The position numbers and the translations under genes are program-made. Positions 1 to 8,476 of a stretch of 49,897 nucleotides of DNA are shown here, in pieces (the first letter of the stretch is position 1; the number at the start of each line of letters is the position of its first letter). Under the pieces are notes generated by a model. The model made no database searches and was not told where the DNA came from. It saw only the letters and a program-made list of their open reading frames with translations. The stretch comes from Halorubrum coriense DSM 10284 (GTDB lineage: Archaea; Halobacteriota; Halobacteria; Halobacteriales; Haloferacaceae), in assembly GCF_000337035.1 (NCBI RefSeq), contig NZ_AOJL01000058.1:1-49897 (forward strand), written 5' to 3'.

Positions 1-624
1 GTGACGCTCTACCGGCAGACCGACGCGGGCGAGTGGGAGGAGAAGCCCGCGGAGGTCGTCGACAAGGACGTCGTCGAGATCCTCGACTTTCCCGAGGACC
101 GCGTCCACTTCCGTGCGACGACGACCGTGTTCTCGACGTTTGCGATCGCAACGCGCGAACCCCGATTTGACGTCGGAACGGTGACGATCTCTTCGGAGGC
201 AGTCGACCCCGGCGAGCGCGCCACGGTCCGGGCGACTCTGCGGAACGGCGGTGGCACGGCAGGCTCGCGCACGGTGACGCTCACTGCCAACGGCGAGCCC
301 GTCGCGACCCAGCGGGTCGATCTTGATCTCAATGAGCGCGCCACCGTCGCCTTCGAACCGACGTTCGACGAGCCCGGGACGTACGACCTCGCGGTCGACG
401 GCGCGCCCGCGGGAACGCTGGTCGTCGGCGATCTGGGCGGCGACGGCGACTCGGGCGACGGCGACGCGAACGACGTCGGCCCGGCGGAGCCCGACGGTCC
501 CGCGGCCGACTCGCCAACCGAGGAGCCGAGCGGGATCGATCCGCCGAACATTGCCGGGCTCGGCGTCCTCCTCCTCATCGTCCTCGCGAGCGCTGCGCTC
601 GTCCGCCGCATGCCAAAATCGTGA
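1..624 (+). CDS. C-terminal part of a cell-surface protein with one membrane anchor (5' end outside window)
   Basis: The reading frame is open at the window edge, so the GTG at base 1 is probably internal and this is a 207-residue C-terminal fragment. The first ~50 residues (ending in a TVFSTFAIA stretch) resemble the end of the PGF-pre-PGF-type domain of haloarchaeal surface proteins. Residues ~55-145 look like one CARDB/Ig-like beta-sandwich with alternating beta strands. An acidic Gly/Asp/Pro linker follows, then a hydrophobic helix at about 183-201 and a short Arg/Lys tail (RRMPKS). I infer an extracellular beta-rich protein with a C-terminal membrane anchor. No classic PGF motif precedes the helix (PPNIAG instead), so archaeosortase processing is not supported. 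The next gene lies 149 bp downstream on the same strand. Confidence 0.7.
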   Translation: MTLYRQTDAGEWEEKPAEVVDKDVVEILDFPEDRVHFRATTTVFSTFAIATREPRFDVGTVTISSEAVDPGERATVRATLRNGGGTAGSRTVTLTANGEPVATQRVDLDLNERATVAFEPTFDEPGTYDLAVDGAPAGTLVVGDLGGDGDSGDGDANDVGPAEPDGPAADSPTEEPSGIDPPNIAGLGVLLLIVLASAALVRRMPKS

Positions 625-773
625 CGCCCGCCCGCGCGAACCGACGACGCAGCCGCGGCCGAGACAACGGGAGGGCACCCCGACGATCGGCCCAGCACGC
701 AGACTGCGTCGAGCGTTATCACCGCTGGAAGCCGGACCACAGTCGTTAACTCACCGTCGGGGCACGAACAGTC

Positions 774-1709
774 GTGAGCGACCTCTCGTCGGAGTCGGAC
801 CGCTCGATCTCGGGGCCAGACGCGAGCGACGGCCCCGTCCGCGACCGGAGCGCGCGCGACCGGACGGGGTACGCGGCGTTCTTCGCCGAGCTGTCCGCCC
901 GCGCTCGCCCCCGCGACCTCGTCGCGCTCTGTGCCCCCCCGGTCGCGCTCGTCGCCGTGTTCGCGCTGCCAGAGGCGACCCGACGATCGCTCGCGTTCGC
1001 GTACTTGGAGCCGACGGTGCTGTCGGCATTCGCCGCGCACTACGTCCACCTCGGGACCGACCATCTCCTCGGCAACCTCGTCGGGTACGGACTCCTCGCC
1101 GGCGTCGGCTACGCGCTCGCGGTCCTCGGCGGACGCCGGCGCCTCTTCTTCACCGCTCTGGTCACGTACCTCCTCGCCTTCCCGTTCGCGCTGTCCGCGT
1201 TGAACCTCGCCGTCCCACGGAACGCGATCGGTTTCGGTTTCTCCGGGATCAACATGGCGCTCGCCGGACTGCTCCCGATCCTGTGGTACTGTTACGCTCG
1301 CCAGTGGTTCGCGCCCGCGGCCTCGATACGCGCACTGCCGGCGGTCTTCTTCGCGCTCGTCGGGTGGATCGCGCTCCTTGCGCTACCCGTCTCGACTGAG
1401 GGAATCGGGATCGCGGGGCTGGCGATCGGCGTCGCGGGCGCGCTCCTCGCGGTGCTGTACGTGGCCAGCAGCGAGGTCCGGTTCCCGCCGGCGATTCGGA
1501 CGCACGCGACCGCCGTCGCGTCGCGTCCCGGCTACGGGGAGCTGCTGGTCGTCGGCGCGGTGGTGGCCGTCGGCTACCCCGTCGTCGGCTTCCCCGCTGA
1601 CCCCGCCGGCGGCGGCAGCGTCGTCAACCTCTACGTCCACCTTCTGGGGTTCTGTCTCGGCTTCATCGGCCCGTTCGCGCTGCTCGCGGGGGGTGCCTTC
1701 GACGAGTAG
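774..1709 (+). CDS. Rhomboid-family intramembrane serine protease
   Basis: A 311-residue polytopic membrane protein from a GTG start. Residues 1-47 are a hydrophilic acidic N-terminus. The rhomboid signatures are visible: the H-x4-H-x3-N element (His92, His97, Asn101), the GFSG nucleophile motif with Ser157, and a histidine in the last core helix (His289 in LYVHLLGF), which would complete the Ser-His dyad. Rhomboids cleave type I membrane substrates within or next to their transmembrane helix. The distance between Ser157 and His289 is longer than in minimal six-helix rhomboids, consistent with extra helices. The neighbours (surface protein upstream, signal peptidase downstream) fit a role in processing envelope proteins, but the substrate is unknown. 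GTG is the only start that keeps the whole N-terminus; a later start would remove only the hydrophilic leader. Confidence 0.8.
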   Translation: MSDLSSESDRSISGPDASDGPVRDRSARDRTGYAAFFAELSARARPRDLVALCAPPVALVAVFALPEATRRSLAFAYLEPTVLSAFAAHYVHLGTDHLLGNLVGYGLLAGVGYALAVLGGRRRLFFTALVTYLLAFPFALSALNLAVPRNAIGFGFSGINMALAGLLPILWYCYARQWFAPAASIRALPAVFFALVGWIALLALPVSTEGIGIAGLAIGVAGALLAVLYVASSEVRFPPAIRTHATAVASRPGYGELLVVGAVVAVGYPVVGFPADPAGGGSVVNLYVHLLGFCLGFIGPFALLAGGAFDE

Positions 1710-1861
1710 CGACGCCCGTTCCCCGGCGAACTCGCCTCCACCCACGAACTTATTAGCACACGCCGCCGTTCAGCGATCGACGGCTACCTGACGCTTGCGC
1801 GACAGAAATATCGGTGCGGCGGCAGCCGCTTCAACCCCGTCTCCGAGCCGAGTCTGATACC

Positions 1862-3025
1862 ATGTCGATCAAACGAACGCTGTCCGTGGCCCTACAGGTG
1901 GCCGCGGTGTTGGTCGTTCTCTCGCTCGTCGTCGGGCAGTTCCTCGGCCAGCCGGTCCTCCTCAGCTACGTCGAGACCGGCAGCATGCAGCCGACGCTCG
2001 ACCCGGGCGACGGGTTCATCGCGATCCCGGCCCAGATCGCGGGCGGGATCGGGCCCGGAGACATCGTGACGTTCGACGCACAGGAGATCCAGGGCGGCGG
2101 GCTGACGACTCACCGGGTCGTCGAGGAGACCGAACGCGGCTATATCACCCGCGGCGACAACAACCCGTTCACCGACCAAGACGGCGGCGAGCCGGTCGTT
2201 CAGGACGCGGACGTCGTCGCGAAGGCACTCCAAGTGGGCGGCGGCGTCGTTGTGATCCCCCACCTCGGGACCGCCGCCATGGGGTTCCAGTCCGCGTTAC
2301 AGTCTGTCCAGACGCAGTTAGCGGTGACGTTCGGCGTCCGGTCGCTCCAGGGGACGCAGGGGCTCGCGTACATCATCTTCGGGCTGTCGGCGGTCGCGTA
2401 CGCGGTCGACTGGTACCTCACCGCCGGCGGCCGGGACCGGGAGACGCGCGACCGGTCCCGCGACGATGGGACCTCCGTGCTGGCGATCCTCGGCACGCTG
2501 GCGCTGGTGCTGATGGCGACGGCGACGGCGGCGATGATCGTGCCGGCTGGAACGCAGGAGTACGGCGTCGTGAGCGCCGAGTTTGAGTCGGAGAACCCGA
2601 CCGTCATCGAGAGCGGCACGAGCCATGAGCTCGAGTACGTCGTCCCCAACGCCGGGATCGTCCCGGTGTACGCCTACGTCACGCCCGCGAGCCCGGGCGT
2701 CAACGTCGACCCGCAGCGGCTCTCGGTGGGGAGCCGCGGAGAGGCGTCGACGACAGTGACGTTGTCGGCACCGGACGAGACGGGGTATTACCGCCTGTTC
2801 GTCGTCGAACACCGCTACCTCGCTGTGTTGCCTCCTGGGATCGTCGACGAACTGTACGGCGTTCACCCCTGGGTCCCGCTCGTCGCGATAAACGGGCTGC
2901 TCGGCGGCGGCGTCGTCGCGATCGGACTGCTGCTCCTGCGCGGCGAACCCGCTCGGATCCGGTCGCGGGACTCCCGCGAGCGTCCCCCGCTCCACCGGCG
3001 ACTCCTCCGCGAGCTGTATAAGTAA
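1862..3025 (+). CDS. Signal peptidase I (archaeal/ER type) with long C-terminal extension
   Basis: I place the start at the ATG at 1862 because the frame upstream is Arg-rich and non-coding in appearance; this gives 387 residues. A hydrophobic helix (~9-28) is followed by the S26B core: Ser41 in TGSMQP, His84 in TTHRV, and acidic residues around 99-107 (RGDNNPFTDQD). This is the Ser/His/Asp arrangement of archaeal and ER signal peptidases. Unlike ordinary archaeal enzymes, which end soon after the core, this one continues with at least three more hydrophobic segments and a beta-rich, probably extracellular domain (~235-345). The final helix (~350-370) is followed by a basic tail. The gene is 5 bp upstream of the DUF5305 gene, so the two are probably co-transcribed. 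I infer a specialised peptidase for a subset of exported proteins; the extension may bind substrate. Confidence 0.88.
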   Translation: MSIKRTLSVALQVAAVLVVLSLVVGQFLGQPVLLSYVETGSMQPTLDPGDGFIAIPAQIAGGIGPGDIVTFDAQEIQGGGLTTHRVVEETERGYITRGDNNPFTDQDGGEPVVQDADVVAKALQVGGGVVVIPHLGTAAMGFQSALQSVQTQLAVTFGVRSLQGTQGLAYIIFGLSAVAYAVDWYLTAGGRDRETRDRSRDDGTSVLAILGTLALVLMATATAAMIVPAGTQEYGVVSAEFESENPTVIESGTSHELEYVVPNAGIVPVYAYVTPASPGVNVDPQRLSVGSRGEASTTVTLSAPDETGYYRLFVVEHRYLAVLPPGIVDELYGVHPWVPLVAINGLLGGGVVAIGLLLLRGEPARIRSRDSRERPPLHRRLLRELYK

Positions 3026-3030
3026 CACGC

Positions 3031-4371
3031 ATGTCTTCAGATCCCAACGAACGCCGACTCCGACTCCGCGCCGTCCTGAACGCACAGTCCACCGCAATTC
3101 TCGTCGCTTGTCTCGTTCTCACCGCGGTCGGGGCGGGGCTCGTGTACACGACGCATGTCGACCCCGGCACGGAGACGGAGAGCCGGACGGTCTCCTCGCT
3201 CACCGTCGAAAGCGAGTACCGCCACAGCGCGACGGTGACGGAGCCGAACGCGGTCTTCGAGACCGGCGCGGTGCTCGACGGCCGGAACACGTACTTCACG
3301 CGGATCGCCCCGGAGCTCGACGTGGACGTGGCGATGAGCTACGCCGCGTCGAGCGCCGAAAACGTGACCGTCGAGCTCGACTCCGTGCTCGTGATCCGGA
3401 ATGTCGGCGAGGGTGACACGGTCTACTGGCGTGAGACAGAGCCGCTCGCGTCGGAGACCGTCTCGGGGGTCGGGCCCGGCGAGACCGTCAACACCACGTT
3501 CACGCTCAACAGCACCGCCATCGACGGGCGCGTGGCGTCGATTGAAGAGCAACTCGGCGCGTCGCCCGGCGAGACGGAGACGTTTGTCACGACGGAAGTC
3601 GCCGTCGACGGGTCGATCGGCGGGGTCCCAACGGCGTCGACACAGACACTCGACATGACGGTCGCGCACAGCGGCGACACGTACTCGGTCGACGAGCCCG
3701 GCGTCCAATCGGACACTACGTCGCGGAGCGAACCGGTCACCGTTGAGCGGGAGTACGGCGTGCTCCGATCGCTGGGCGGCCCGCTCCTCCTGCTCGTCGG
3801 CCTCGTTGGGGCCGCCGGAATGAGGTACGCGGCCCGGGAGTTCGACCTCGCGCTCACGCCCGCGGAGCGGAACTACCTCTCGTATCGCGACGACCGCTCG
3901 GAGTTCGCGGAGTGGATCACGACGTTCCGGCTCCCCACTTCGGTCCACGAGCGCCCGACCGCAGAGGCAGGGTCGCTGCGTGACCTCGTCGACTTCGCGA
4001 TAGACAACGACACCGGCGTCGTGGAGGACCCCGAGACGGGTGCGTTTCACGCCGTCTCCGGGGATTTCGTCTACACGTACCGCCCGCCGGCACCGACGGA
4101 CTCAGGCGGGGGATCCGGTGACCAACCCGACGGCGACGCGATCGACCCGGAGAGTGGCCCCGGCGACCGCGACGCAGCCGAGCGGGACGGTGAACTCGCT
4201 GACCCAGAATCCACCGACGGCGACGAGTCGATGATGAATTGGGTCCGCGGGGCGGTCTCATTCGAATCTGCGGATCCGGACGCTGCGGCCGCGCCCAACA
4301 GCGGTGAGGAGACCGCCCGCGACGCAGAACCCAGCAACGACGACGAGAACGTGACGGACGACACGGTCTGA
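3031..4371 (+). CDS. DUF5305-type membrane protein
   Basis: A 446-residue protein starting 5 bp after the extended signal peptidase. It has an N-terminal hydrophobic helix (~21-40), an ectodomain-like beta-rich region (~45-245) with many Thr/Val strands and several N-x-S/T sequons, and a second hydrophobic helix (~249-266). A cytoplasmic-looking region follows (~270-350, including YLSYRDDRSEFAEWIT), then a low-complexity acidic Gly/Ser/Asp tail. This layout matches the haloarchaeal DUF5305 family, which is commonly found beside signal peptidases. Its function is not known. The tight pairing suggests it works with the peptidase, perhaps as an accessory or substrate-presenting subunit, but that is inference. 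Confidence 0.78.
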   Translation: MSSDPNERRLRLRAVLNAQSTAILVACLVLTAVGAGLVYTTHVDPGTETESRTVSSLTVESEYRHSATVTEPNAVFETGAVLDGRNTYFTRIAPELDVDVAMSYAASSAENVTVELDSVLVIRNVGEGDTVYWRETEPLASETVSGVGPGETVNTTFTLNSTAIDGRVASIEEQLGASPGETETFVTTEVAVDGSIGGVPTASTQTLDMTVAHSGDTYSVDEPGVQSDTTSRSEPVTVEREYGVLRSLGGPLLLLVGLVGAAGMRYAAREFDLALTPAERNYLSYRDDRSEFAEWITTFRLPTSVHERPTAEAGSLRDLVDFAIDNDTGVVEDPETGAFHAVSGDFVYTYRPPAPTDSGGGSGDQPDGDAIDPESGPGDRDAAERDGELADPESTDGDESMMNWVRGAVSFESADPDAAAAPNSGEETARDAEPSNDDENVTDDTV

Positions 4372-4423
4372 GACGACCACGGACGGCCCGCCTCGGATCA
4401 AGCCTCTTGGTTGTCGTTGATCG

Positions 4424-4651
4424 CTAGATTGTGTCGGATCCGTCAACCTCGTCTGGGTTCTCCTCGTTGTACCACGAGCGTTCTGGCCCCCATCCGAGTA
4501 GCCGCTCAGCCTTCGAGCAGTCGGATTCGATTCCTTCGGTGTTGTGCTTTTCAACAGTACCCCGACTCGGATCACCGTCATTAGAAAGAGCAAGGAGAAT
4601 ACCCATAGCTTTAGCCACATTTTGACGTCGTCCTCCGCAGGCGCAAAGTGG
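4424..4651 (-). pseudogene. C-terminal scrap of an NAD-dependent epimerase/dehydratase
   Basis: The minus-strand frame is open from a stop at 4652-4654 to a stop at 4424-4426 (about 75 residues). Near its end is SKAERLLGWGPERSW, the recognisable C-terminal signature of sugar-nucleotide epimerases/dehydratases (usual form SKA-x-x-LGW-x-P). The preceding part (VAKAMGILLALS) may be the end of the helix that lines up with A-x-A-x-x-LAL in those enzymes. The Rossmann fold and the catalytic YxxxK region are absent, so this is a remnant of a gene of roughly 300 codons. A possible GTG start at 4618 exists, but expression of a 64-residue piece seems unlikely. It marks the left edge of the low-GC island; another epimerase remnant marks the right edge. 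Confidence 0.6.
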
Positions 4652-4843
4652 TTATGATAGCCCCCCTCATCTCATAATCCCATCTGGGCCAACCTACCGC
4701 CCGCCACTGCGTGGGTTCGCCGACGTCGCTTTGGTTTTGTTTCTGTTCCTATTAATCGCGAACTCTCGGCTGCAACTTGCGACGTCTGAATAGCCAACGC
4801 AGACCAAGGAGATGGCAGATTCCTGTGCGTGGACCCTGCCGAC

Positions 4844-5300
4844 TCATTCTGGCTCGGATGCGCTAGAAACTGCGATCCCAGTGCTTTCATGCGGGGCAAC
4901 AAGCGTAGTGACTTCTGGGAGTGTTCCCTCATGGATGCTCTCGCCACCGGTGAGGTACCATGCGAGCCGTACCGAGAATGTTTCACCATAATCCAGCCGA
5001 ACGATCGTATCCGGTGGCACTGTCTTGAGGATACTGTCGAGTTTGTCGGCCGAGAACACTGATCGTGCGGAGCCAGCATTCGCTGGACCCGGAAGATTGG
5101 CTTGTTCGCGGCGATATCGTGTGGGTGGTGGCGTTGATGTAGCGTCAGTTGTGGCCGGTTTCATATCGAACGTGTAGTTCTCCTCGGTGTCGACGTTGTC
5201 GCTCTCCCACCAGATACGTAGAACCCTCGGATGTTTGCACCCTCAGCGAACTCTGTGGCCACCCAGACCATACCTGTGTGAAAAAGTTCTGGACACATTT
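4844..5300 (-). pseudogene. Truncated, frameshifted sliding-clamp (PCNA-like) remnant
   Basis: On the minus strand, the last ~60 residues line up with the C-terminal domain of haloarchaeal PCNA: GSARSVFSADKLDSILKTVP corresponds to the family's GSAHSLFS-x-x-YL-x-x-M-x-KAIP, followed by a strand (VRLDYGETFSVRLAW for x-L-G-E-E-F-P-V-K-x-x-F) and a TTLVAP end (family YMLAP). Upstream, EFAEGANIRGFYVSG resembles the region before the inter-domain strands, but it lies in another frame. The switch falls near 5206-5210, after which SDNVDTEENYTFD continues in the new frame. The N-terminal domain is missing because the sequence runs into the end of the DUF7344-like gene at 5315. It is therefore 5'-truncated and frameshifted. 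PCNA assignment rests on my reading of the motif; a distant clamp-like viral or plasmid protein is possible. Confidence 0.6.
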
Positions 5301-5314
5301 GAACGCGTGCTCCG

Positions 5315-5848
5315 TCAGTCAAACATTGCATTAAGATACACCCAGCGGGACATCCACAGTTGGTATCCAATTGAGACGCTGAAAACGACAAGAAACACGC
5401 TCACGAACAAGACCGGATCGATCATGGAGATGACGGGGACCTCAACGAGCGCTGCGAAGACGATGAGCAACGAGAGCGTGCCAAGCATGCTGTAATATTC
5501 GCTCCACGTGATCCCGTATGGAGTGACGACTTCCATGTACACGTCGACAGAGCGGGCGTTCTCGGTGAGTCGGATTGTCTTCCTGTTGGACTCGTACTCT
5601 ACGATTCCGCTGTTGTCGAGTTTCGGGAGATGCGTCTGGTGGAGCGAGTTGTAGACGCTGTTGCGGATATTCTTTGGCGGCGGCGACTCACCGGTCTCGC
5701 GTTCGGCGATGCTTTCTGCAAGGTCTCGGAGAGTCGTCTTGCCAACTGTACCTTGTAGTTGCTTGATCACTTGACGCCTGCGCTCGTTGCGAAGCAGATC
5801 GTGGATGTCCGTTTCAGGAATCTCTTGGGATCGACTTCTGATGGCCAT
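5315..5848 (-). CDS. DUF7344-like winged-helix protein with two C-terminal membrane helices
   Basis: I use the ATG at 5848 (177 residues); an in-frame start at 5899 would add a Cys/Arg-rich leader that looks non-coding. Residues ~10-95 form a winged-helix-like domain: a helix with LLRNERRRQVIKQL, a second helix around LRDLAESIAERE, and the HLPKLDNSGIVEYES stretch typical of haloarchaeal DUF7344/MarR-like regulators. Residues ~115-170 hold two hydrophobic segments. This one-component, membrane-anchored regulator type is common in haloarchaea. It points away from the secreted-protein cluster that begins ~950 bp away and is the only regulator in the island, so it is a candidate controller of that cluster (inference). 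Third-codon positions are less GC-biased than in outside genes, as in the rest of the island. Confidence 0.8.
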   Translation of the reverse strand: MAIRSRSQEIPETDIHDLLRNERRRQVIKQLQGTVGKTTLRDLAESIAERETGESPPPKNIRNSVYNSLHQTHLPKLDNSGIVEYESNRKTIRLTENARSVDVYMEVVTPYGITWSEYYSMLGTLSLLIVFAALVEVPVISMIDPVLFVSVFLVVFSVSIGYQLWMSRWVYLNAMFD

Positions 5849-6341
5849 ATCTTGAGTTCTCCTTCTGGTCTCTCCAGCCGAACACCAAGACACACACAAT
5901 AGTGTTTCAAAGGTAATTGTGTCCTAATAGACATCAGTCCGTTTCAGGTGGTCCCTTCGGTCGCAAACTAGGGGTGTTCTCGGAAGACGATGCTTTCAGG
6001 TCAAAGTCAGTAGTTTCCGACCGTATTCTGTTCCCCATGCGCATTGAGCTATTAGTACTTTTTCTCGGAGTAGTTTGCTCCTAACAGGCCAAATACCGGC
6101 GTATAAGCCGGTTTCGTTTATACAGACAGGCCATCGCAGGTTCGTTTTGGCCGTCCACTGGTTCGAGAAGATACCGAAGGTCACGCTCTGATTGTAGCCT
6201 CCTAAACCGCTCATTGGCTCCTCAAATCCCCGGTTCAGAGATCCAAACTAGCTATTATGTCAGAAATTAAGTGATTAGCTAAGGGGATGGGCGTTTTGGC
6301 GTCTGGTACGCCCGGCGGGGACACGCGTCGGGACGATCACG
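5849..6341. other. Non-coding, relatively AT-rich gap inside the island
   Basis: I see no convincing gene here on either strand. It holds the upstream region of the DUF7344-like gene (minus strand, immediately left) and several AT-rich stretches. A short perfect inverted repeat, ACCGGC-GTATAA-GCCGGT at 6095-6112, is the only clear structure. A 72-residue frame at 5996-6214 on the minus strand has no haloarchaeal codon bias or recognisable motif. Confidence 0.5.
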
Positions 6342-6812
6342 ATGCCAACCGAGAGCTTCGAACCGCCACGGTGGAACGCGCTACCCGGCCTCAGTACCAG
6401 TAGCGTCACCTCCGTCGAAGTCGGTACGAGGACAACTGCGAACGTCAGCGAGGAAGAGTCAGCTCGGGTCCTCGCGGACAGGTTGTGCCTGTACGTCGAG
6501 CATTTTGGGGTGGTCACACAGAGCGAGCGTGGTTTCGAGATCGGAGTCACCGCGCCTGGCGACAGCAGGACGACGACCCCCCTCCACCACGGAGTGCCAG
6601 CCACACTCTCAGACGAGCATCTGGACCACGTTCCGCACGCGGGTGCGGCGTCAGTCGTTGGGCAGAGTAGAACGCGCAACACGAATAATAGCCTGATCGG
6701 CGTTTCGGGGTTCGACTCCTCGGCAGGCCGTCCGCCTCGCTGCCCGGAGGTTTCGGGACCGGGGAGGCTGGCTCACGGACTACCGTTGGAGGTCAACGAT
6801 GTCAGAAGATAA
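6342..6812 (+). CDS. Possible small gene or gene remnant of unknown function
   Basis: A 156-residue frame from ATG 6342. The first ~105 codons show haloarchaea-like usage (frequent GTC, GAC, GAG, ACC, CTC) and a plausible helix-then-strand section (ESARVLADRLCLYVEHFGVV, then a Gly/Val-rich part). After ~residue 105 the codon bias disappears. The end overlaps the start of the secreted-protein gene at 6799 and includes the T-arm-like hairpin at 6706-6722. It could be a short gene whose real end was lost, or chance. I recognise no family. Confidence 0.3.
   Translation: MPTESFEPPRWNALPGLSTSSVTSVEVGTRTTANVSEEESARVLADRLCLYVEHFGVVTQSERGFEIGVTAPGDSRTTTPLHHGVPATLSDEHLDHVPHAGAASVVGQSRTRNTNNSLIGVSGFDSSAGRPPRCPEVSGPGRLAHGLPLEVNDVRR
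6706..6722 (+). promoter_or_regulatory. T-arm-like hairpin A upstream of the first SipW-type gene
   Basis: A five-pair stem (one G-T pair) closes the seven-base loop TTCGACT, which matches the tRNA T-loop consensus TTCRANY. It lies at -93 to -77 relative to the ATG at 6799. Equivalent hairpins occur before the other two secreted-protein genes. No other tRNA parts surround it. Confidence 0.5.
6775..6793 (+). promoter_or_regulatory. ACGG-ACTA-CCGT hairpin followed by a Shine-Dalgarno site
   Basis: The perfect 12-base element ACGGACTACCGT (6775-6786) is a four-pair stem with an ACTA loop. GGAGGT at 6788-6793 follows directly and sits 5 bases before ATG 6799, which supports that start. The same 12-mer recurs at 9696-9707 before the third secreted-protein gene. 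If folded in RNA it would lie next to the ribosome binding site. Confidence 0.55.
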
Positions 6813-7908
6813 TAGCGGCAAGGTCAACTTGTCACGGCGGAAGGCCCTCGCAGGCATTGGCGCAGCCGGTGCTGCGGTAGGGCTCGGAGGTATCGGTACT
6901 GTTGCACAACTGAGCGACACTGAATCGAACGCGGTCACGTTCACGGCCGGTGGACTTGACGGAGAGATCAGCTGGTCGGGCTCTTACAACGGGAAGCCTG
7001 TTAGCGAGTCTTCGCTAATCAGCATGGATACGTCCGGCACGACCGCTGACAACGGTGGGCTGTACGGGGACACTTCCATCCCCATCGACGTTTCGTTCAC
7101 CGACGTAAAGCCGGGAGACTTCGGCTGTGTCAACTTCAGTATCGAAGTACAGAGCAACGCTGCGTGGGTTGCGTCAGGTCTCAACGTTGTAGAGAACATC
7201 GATTACAAGAACTACGAGCCCGAACTCGGCGCAGACCCGAACGTCACGTCTGCGAACGCAGGTCCCGAAGCGGACTCAGAGTTTACTGCGACCAGCTACG
7301 ATGACCTCGAAGGGGAACAGCTCACACAGGGAGAACTCGCACAAAACATCTACGCGCTGCCGTACTACGATAGTGACGGCTCGTGTAAGTTCTTCGATGC
7401 CGGCTCGGACCAGTTCGACGCTACCAATTACGACGGTTCTGGCCCGAGTGCATTCTGGTCGAACTCCCAGAGTGGCGATGAACTCGTCAACGGAGAGCCC
7501 TTCATCGGTCCAGACGGGACTGAAGAGTACTACTTAGCTCCGCGCGACCTTGTGGACATCTCCCAGAATGTCAATGCCGTGGATACCGCTCACTGGACGT
7601 CAGGTGACGGCAGTCTCGGCTACCAGACGGCTTCAGGTGGGAGTGCGTCTGTCGCAACTGGCAGTGTGATGCTCGACGGCTCTGCCGCCACTGACGGGAC
7701 GACGGGGAACAACACCCAGGGCGTCTCGCCGCTCCAGCCCAGTGAGACACTGAACTTCGGCTACGACTTCCACATCCCCTTCGGCACTGGGAACGAGATC
7801 CAGGGCGACAGAGCGTCTATCGTGCTGGACTTTGCGTTCCTCCAGAGCAGACATACCGAAGCACCGAACTTCAACGAGTTCGCCCCCGGCAACAACACGC
7901 CCGAGTAA
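6799..7908 (+). CDS. Secreted protein with SipW-type signal peptide (TasA/camelysin-like), copy 1
   Basis: A 369-residue exported protein; the start is fixed by GGAGGT 5 bases upstream. The N-terminus has SRRKALAGIG, a hydrophobic Gly/Ala stretch and then AQLSDTES at ~36-43, the RR-hydrophobic-A-x-x-SDTE pattern of SipW-dependent signal peptides found in TasA and camelysin. The mature part is beta-rich and acidic. It shares KPGDxGC (105-110) and GNEIQGD near the C-terminus with the protein at 8509, so the two are paralogues. DSDGSCKFFD at 191-200 resembles a calcium-binding loop. The signal peptidase gene starts 3 bp after the stop and is the likely processing enzyme. Bacterial TasA and archaeal AbpA polymerise into donor-strand fibres; whether this protein does is inference. 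It could also be a non-polymeric surface protein. Confidence 0.8.
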   Translation: MSEDNSGKVNLSRRKALAGIGAAGAAVGLGGIGTVAQLSDTESNAVTFTAGGLDGEISWSGSYNGKPVSESSLISMDTSGTTADNGGLYGDTSIPIDVSFTDVKPGDFGCVNFSIEVQSNAAWVASGLNVVENIDYKNYEPELGADPNVTSANAGPEADSEFTATSYDDLEGEQLTQGELAQNIYALPYYDSDGSCKFFDAGSDQFDATNYDGSGPSAFWSNSQSGDELVNGEPFIGPDGTEEYYLAPRDLVDISQNVNAVDTAHWTSGDGSLGYQTASGGSASVATGSVMLDGSAATDGTTGNNTQGVSPLQPSETLNFGYDFHIPFGTGNEIQGDRASIVLDFAFLQSRHTEAPNFNEFAPGNNTPE

Positions 7909-7911
7909 CGC

Positions 7912-8445
7912 GTGAACTACCTGAGAATCATCAAGATTCTCGGGTTCACCGCACTGGTGACCGCAGTAGCTCTGTCGGCCATCAACGCCTTTCCGGGGTT
8001 GGTGGGAGCAGACTACTCGTTCATCGTCCAATCAGGCAGCATGGAACCAGCAATCTCAACCGGCTCGGTGGTGTTCGTGGAGGCCATACCTCCGGACCAA
8101 GCAGACGAACGTATTGAGGAAGGTGACGTAATTACGTTCAGTAAGTCTGGGAGCATTAGCCAGACCACAACGCATCGGGTGGTTGAGAAGCAAACCGGCG
8201 ACATCACCGATAGCGTCGCCTTCGTCACAAAAGGCGACGCGAACGAAAACCGAGATGGGGAACCGGTCCTCCGAAATGAGATTGTTGGGAAGGTGATGCT
8301 TGATGTCCCACTGATGGGATACGTAGCTCGGTTCGCTGGGACCAGTACCGGGTTGGCCGTACTGGTTATCCTTCCAATGACGCTGCTGTTTATGGACGGC
8401 CTCTGGCAGGTCTACCTCGCGTACGAGCCCGAGAAGGACGGATAG
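7912..8445 (+). CDS. Signal peptidase I dedicated to the SipW-type cluster
   Basis: A 177-residue protein from a GTG start 3 bp after the preceding stop. An N-terminal hydrophobic helix (~8-28) is followed by the S26B core: Ser43 in SGSMEP, His88 in TTHRV, and Asp109/Asp115 in KGDANENRDG. A second hydrophobic segment lies at ~148-168. It is the usual size of archaeal SipW-like peptidases and lacks the long extension of the enzyme at 1862. The active site faces the outside of the membrane. Its position between two SipW-type substrates argues that it cleaves their signal peptides, as SipW does for TasA in Bacillus. Codon bias is weaker than in genes outside the island. Confidence 0.9.
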   Translation: MNYLRIIKILGFTALVTAVALSAINAFPGLVGADYSFIVQSGSMEPAISTGSVVFVEAIPPDQADERIEEGDVITFSKSGSISQTTTHRVVEKQTGDITDSVAFVTKGDANENRDGEPVLRNEIVGKVMLDVPLMGYVARFAGTSTGLAVLVILPMTLLFMDGLWQVYLAYEPEKDG

Positions 8446-8476
8446 CAATCAACCAATCAATACCATATTGGCATAA

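Noticed and set aside
4829-5062. 77-residue plus-strand frame over the clamp remnant
   Set aside because: It has no family match or codon bias, whereas the minus strand reads as a clamp domain.
6275-6682. Minus-strand frame of 135 residues
   Set aside because: Cys/Ser/Arg-rich with no haloarchaeal codon bias; the plus-strand frame over the same DNA has better bias.
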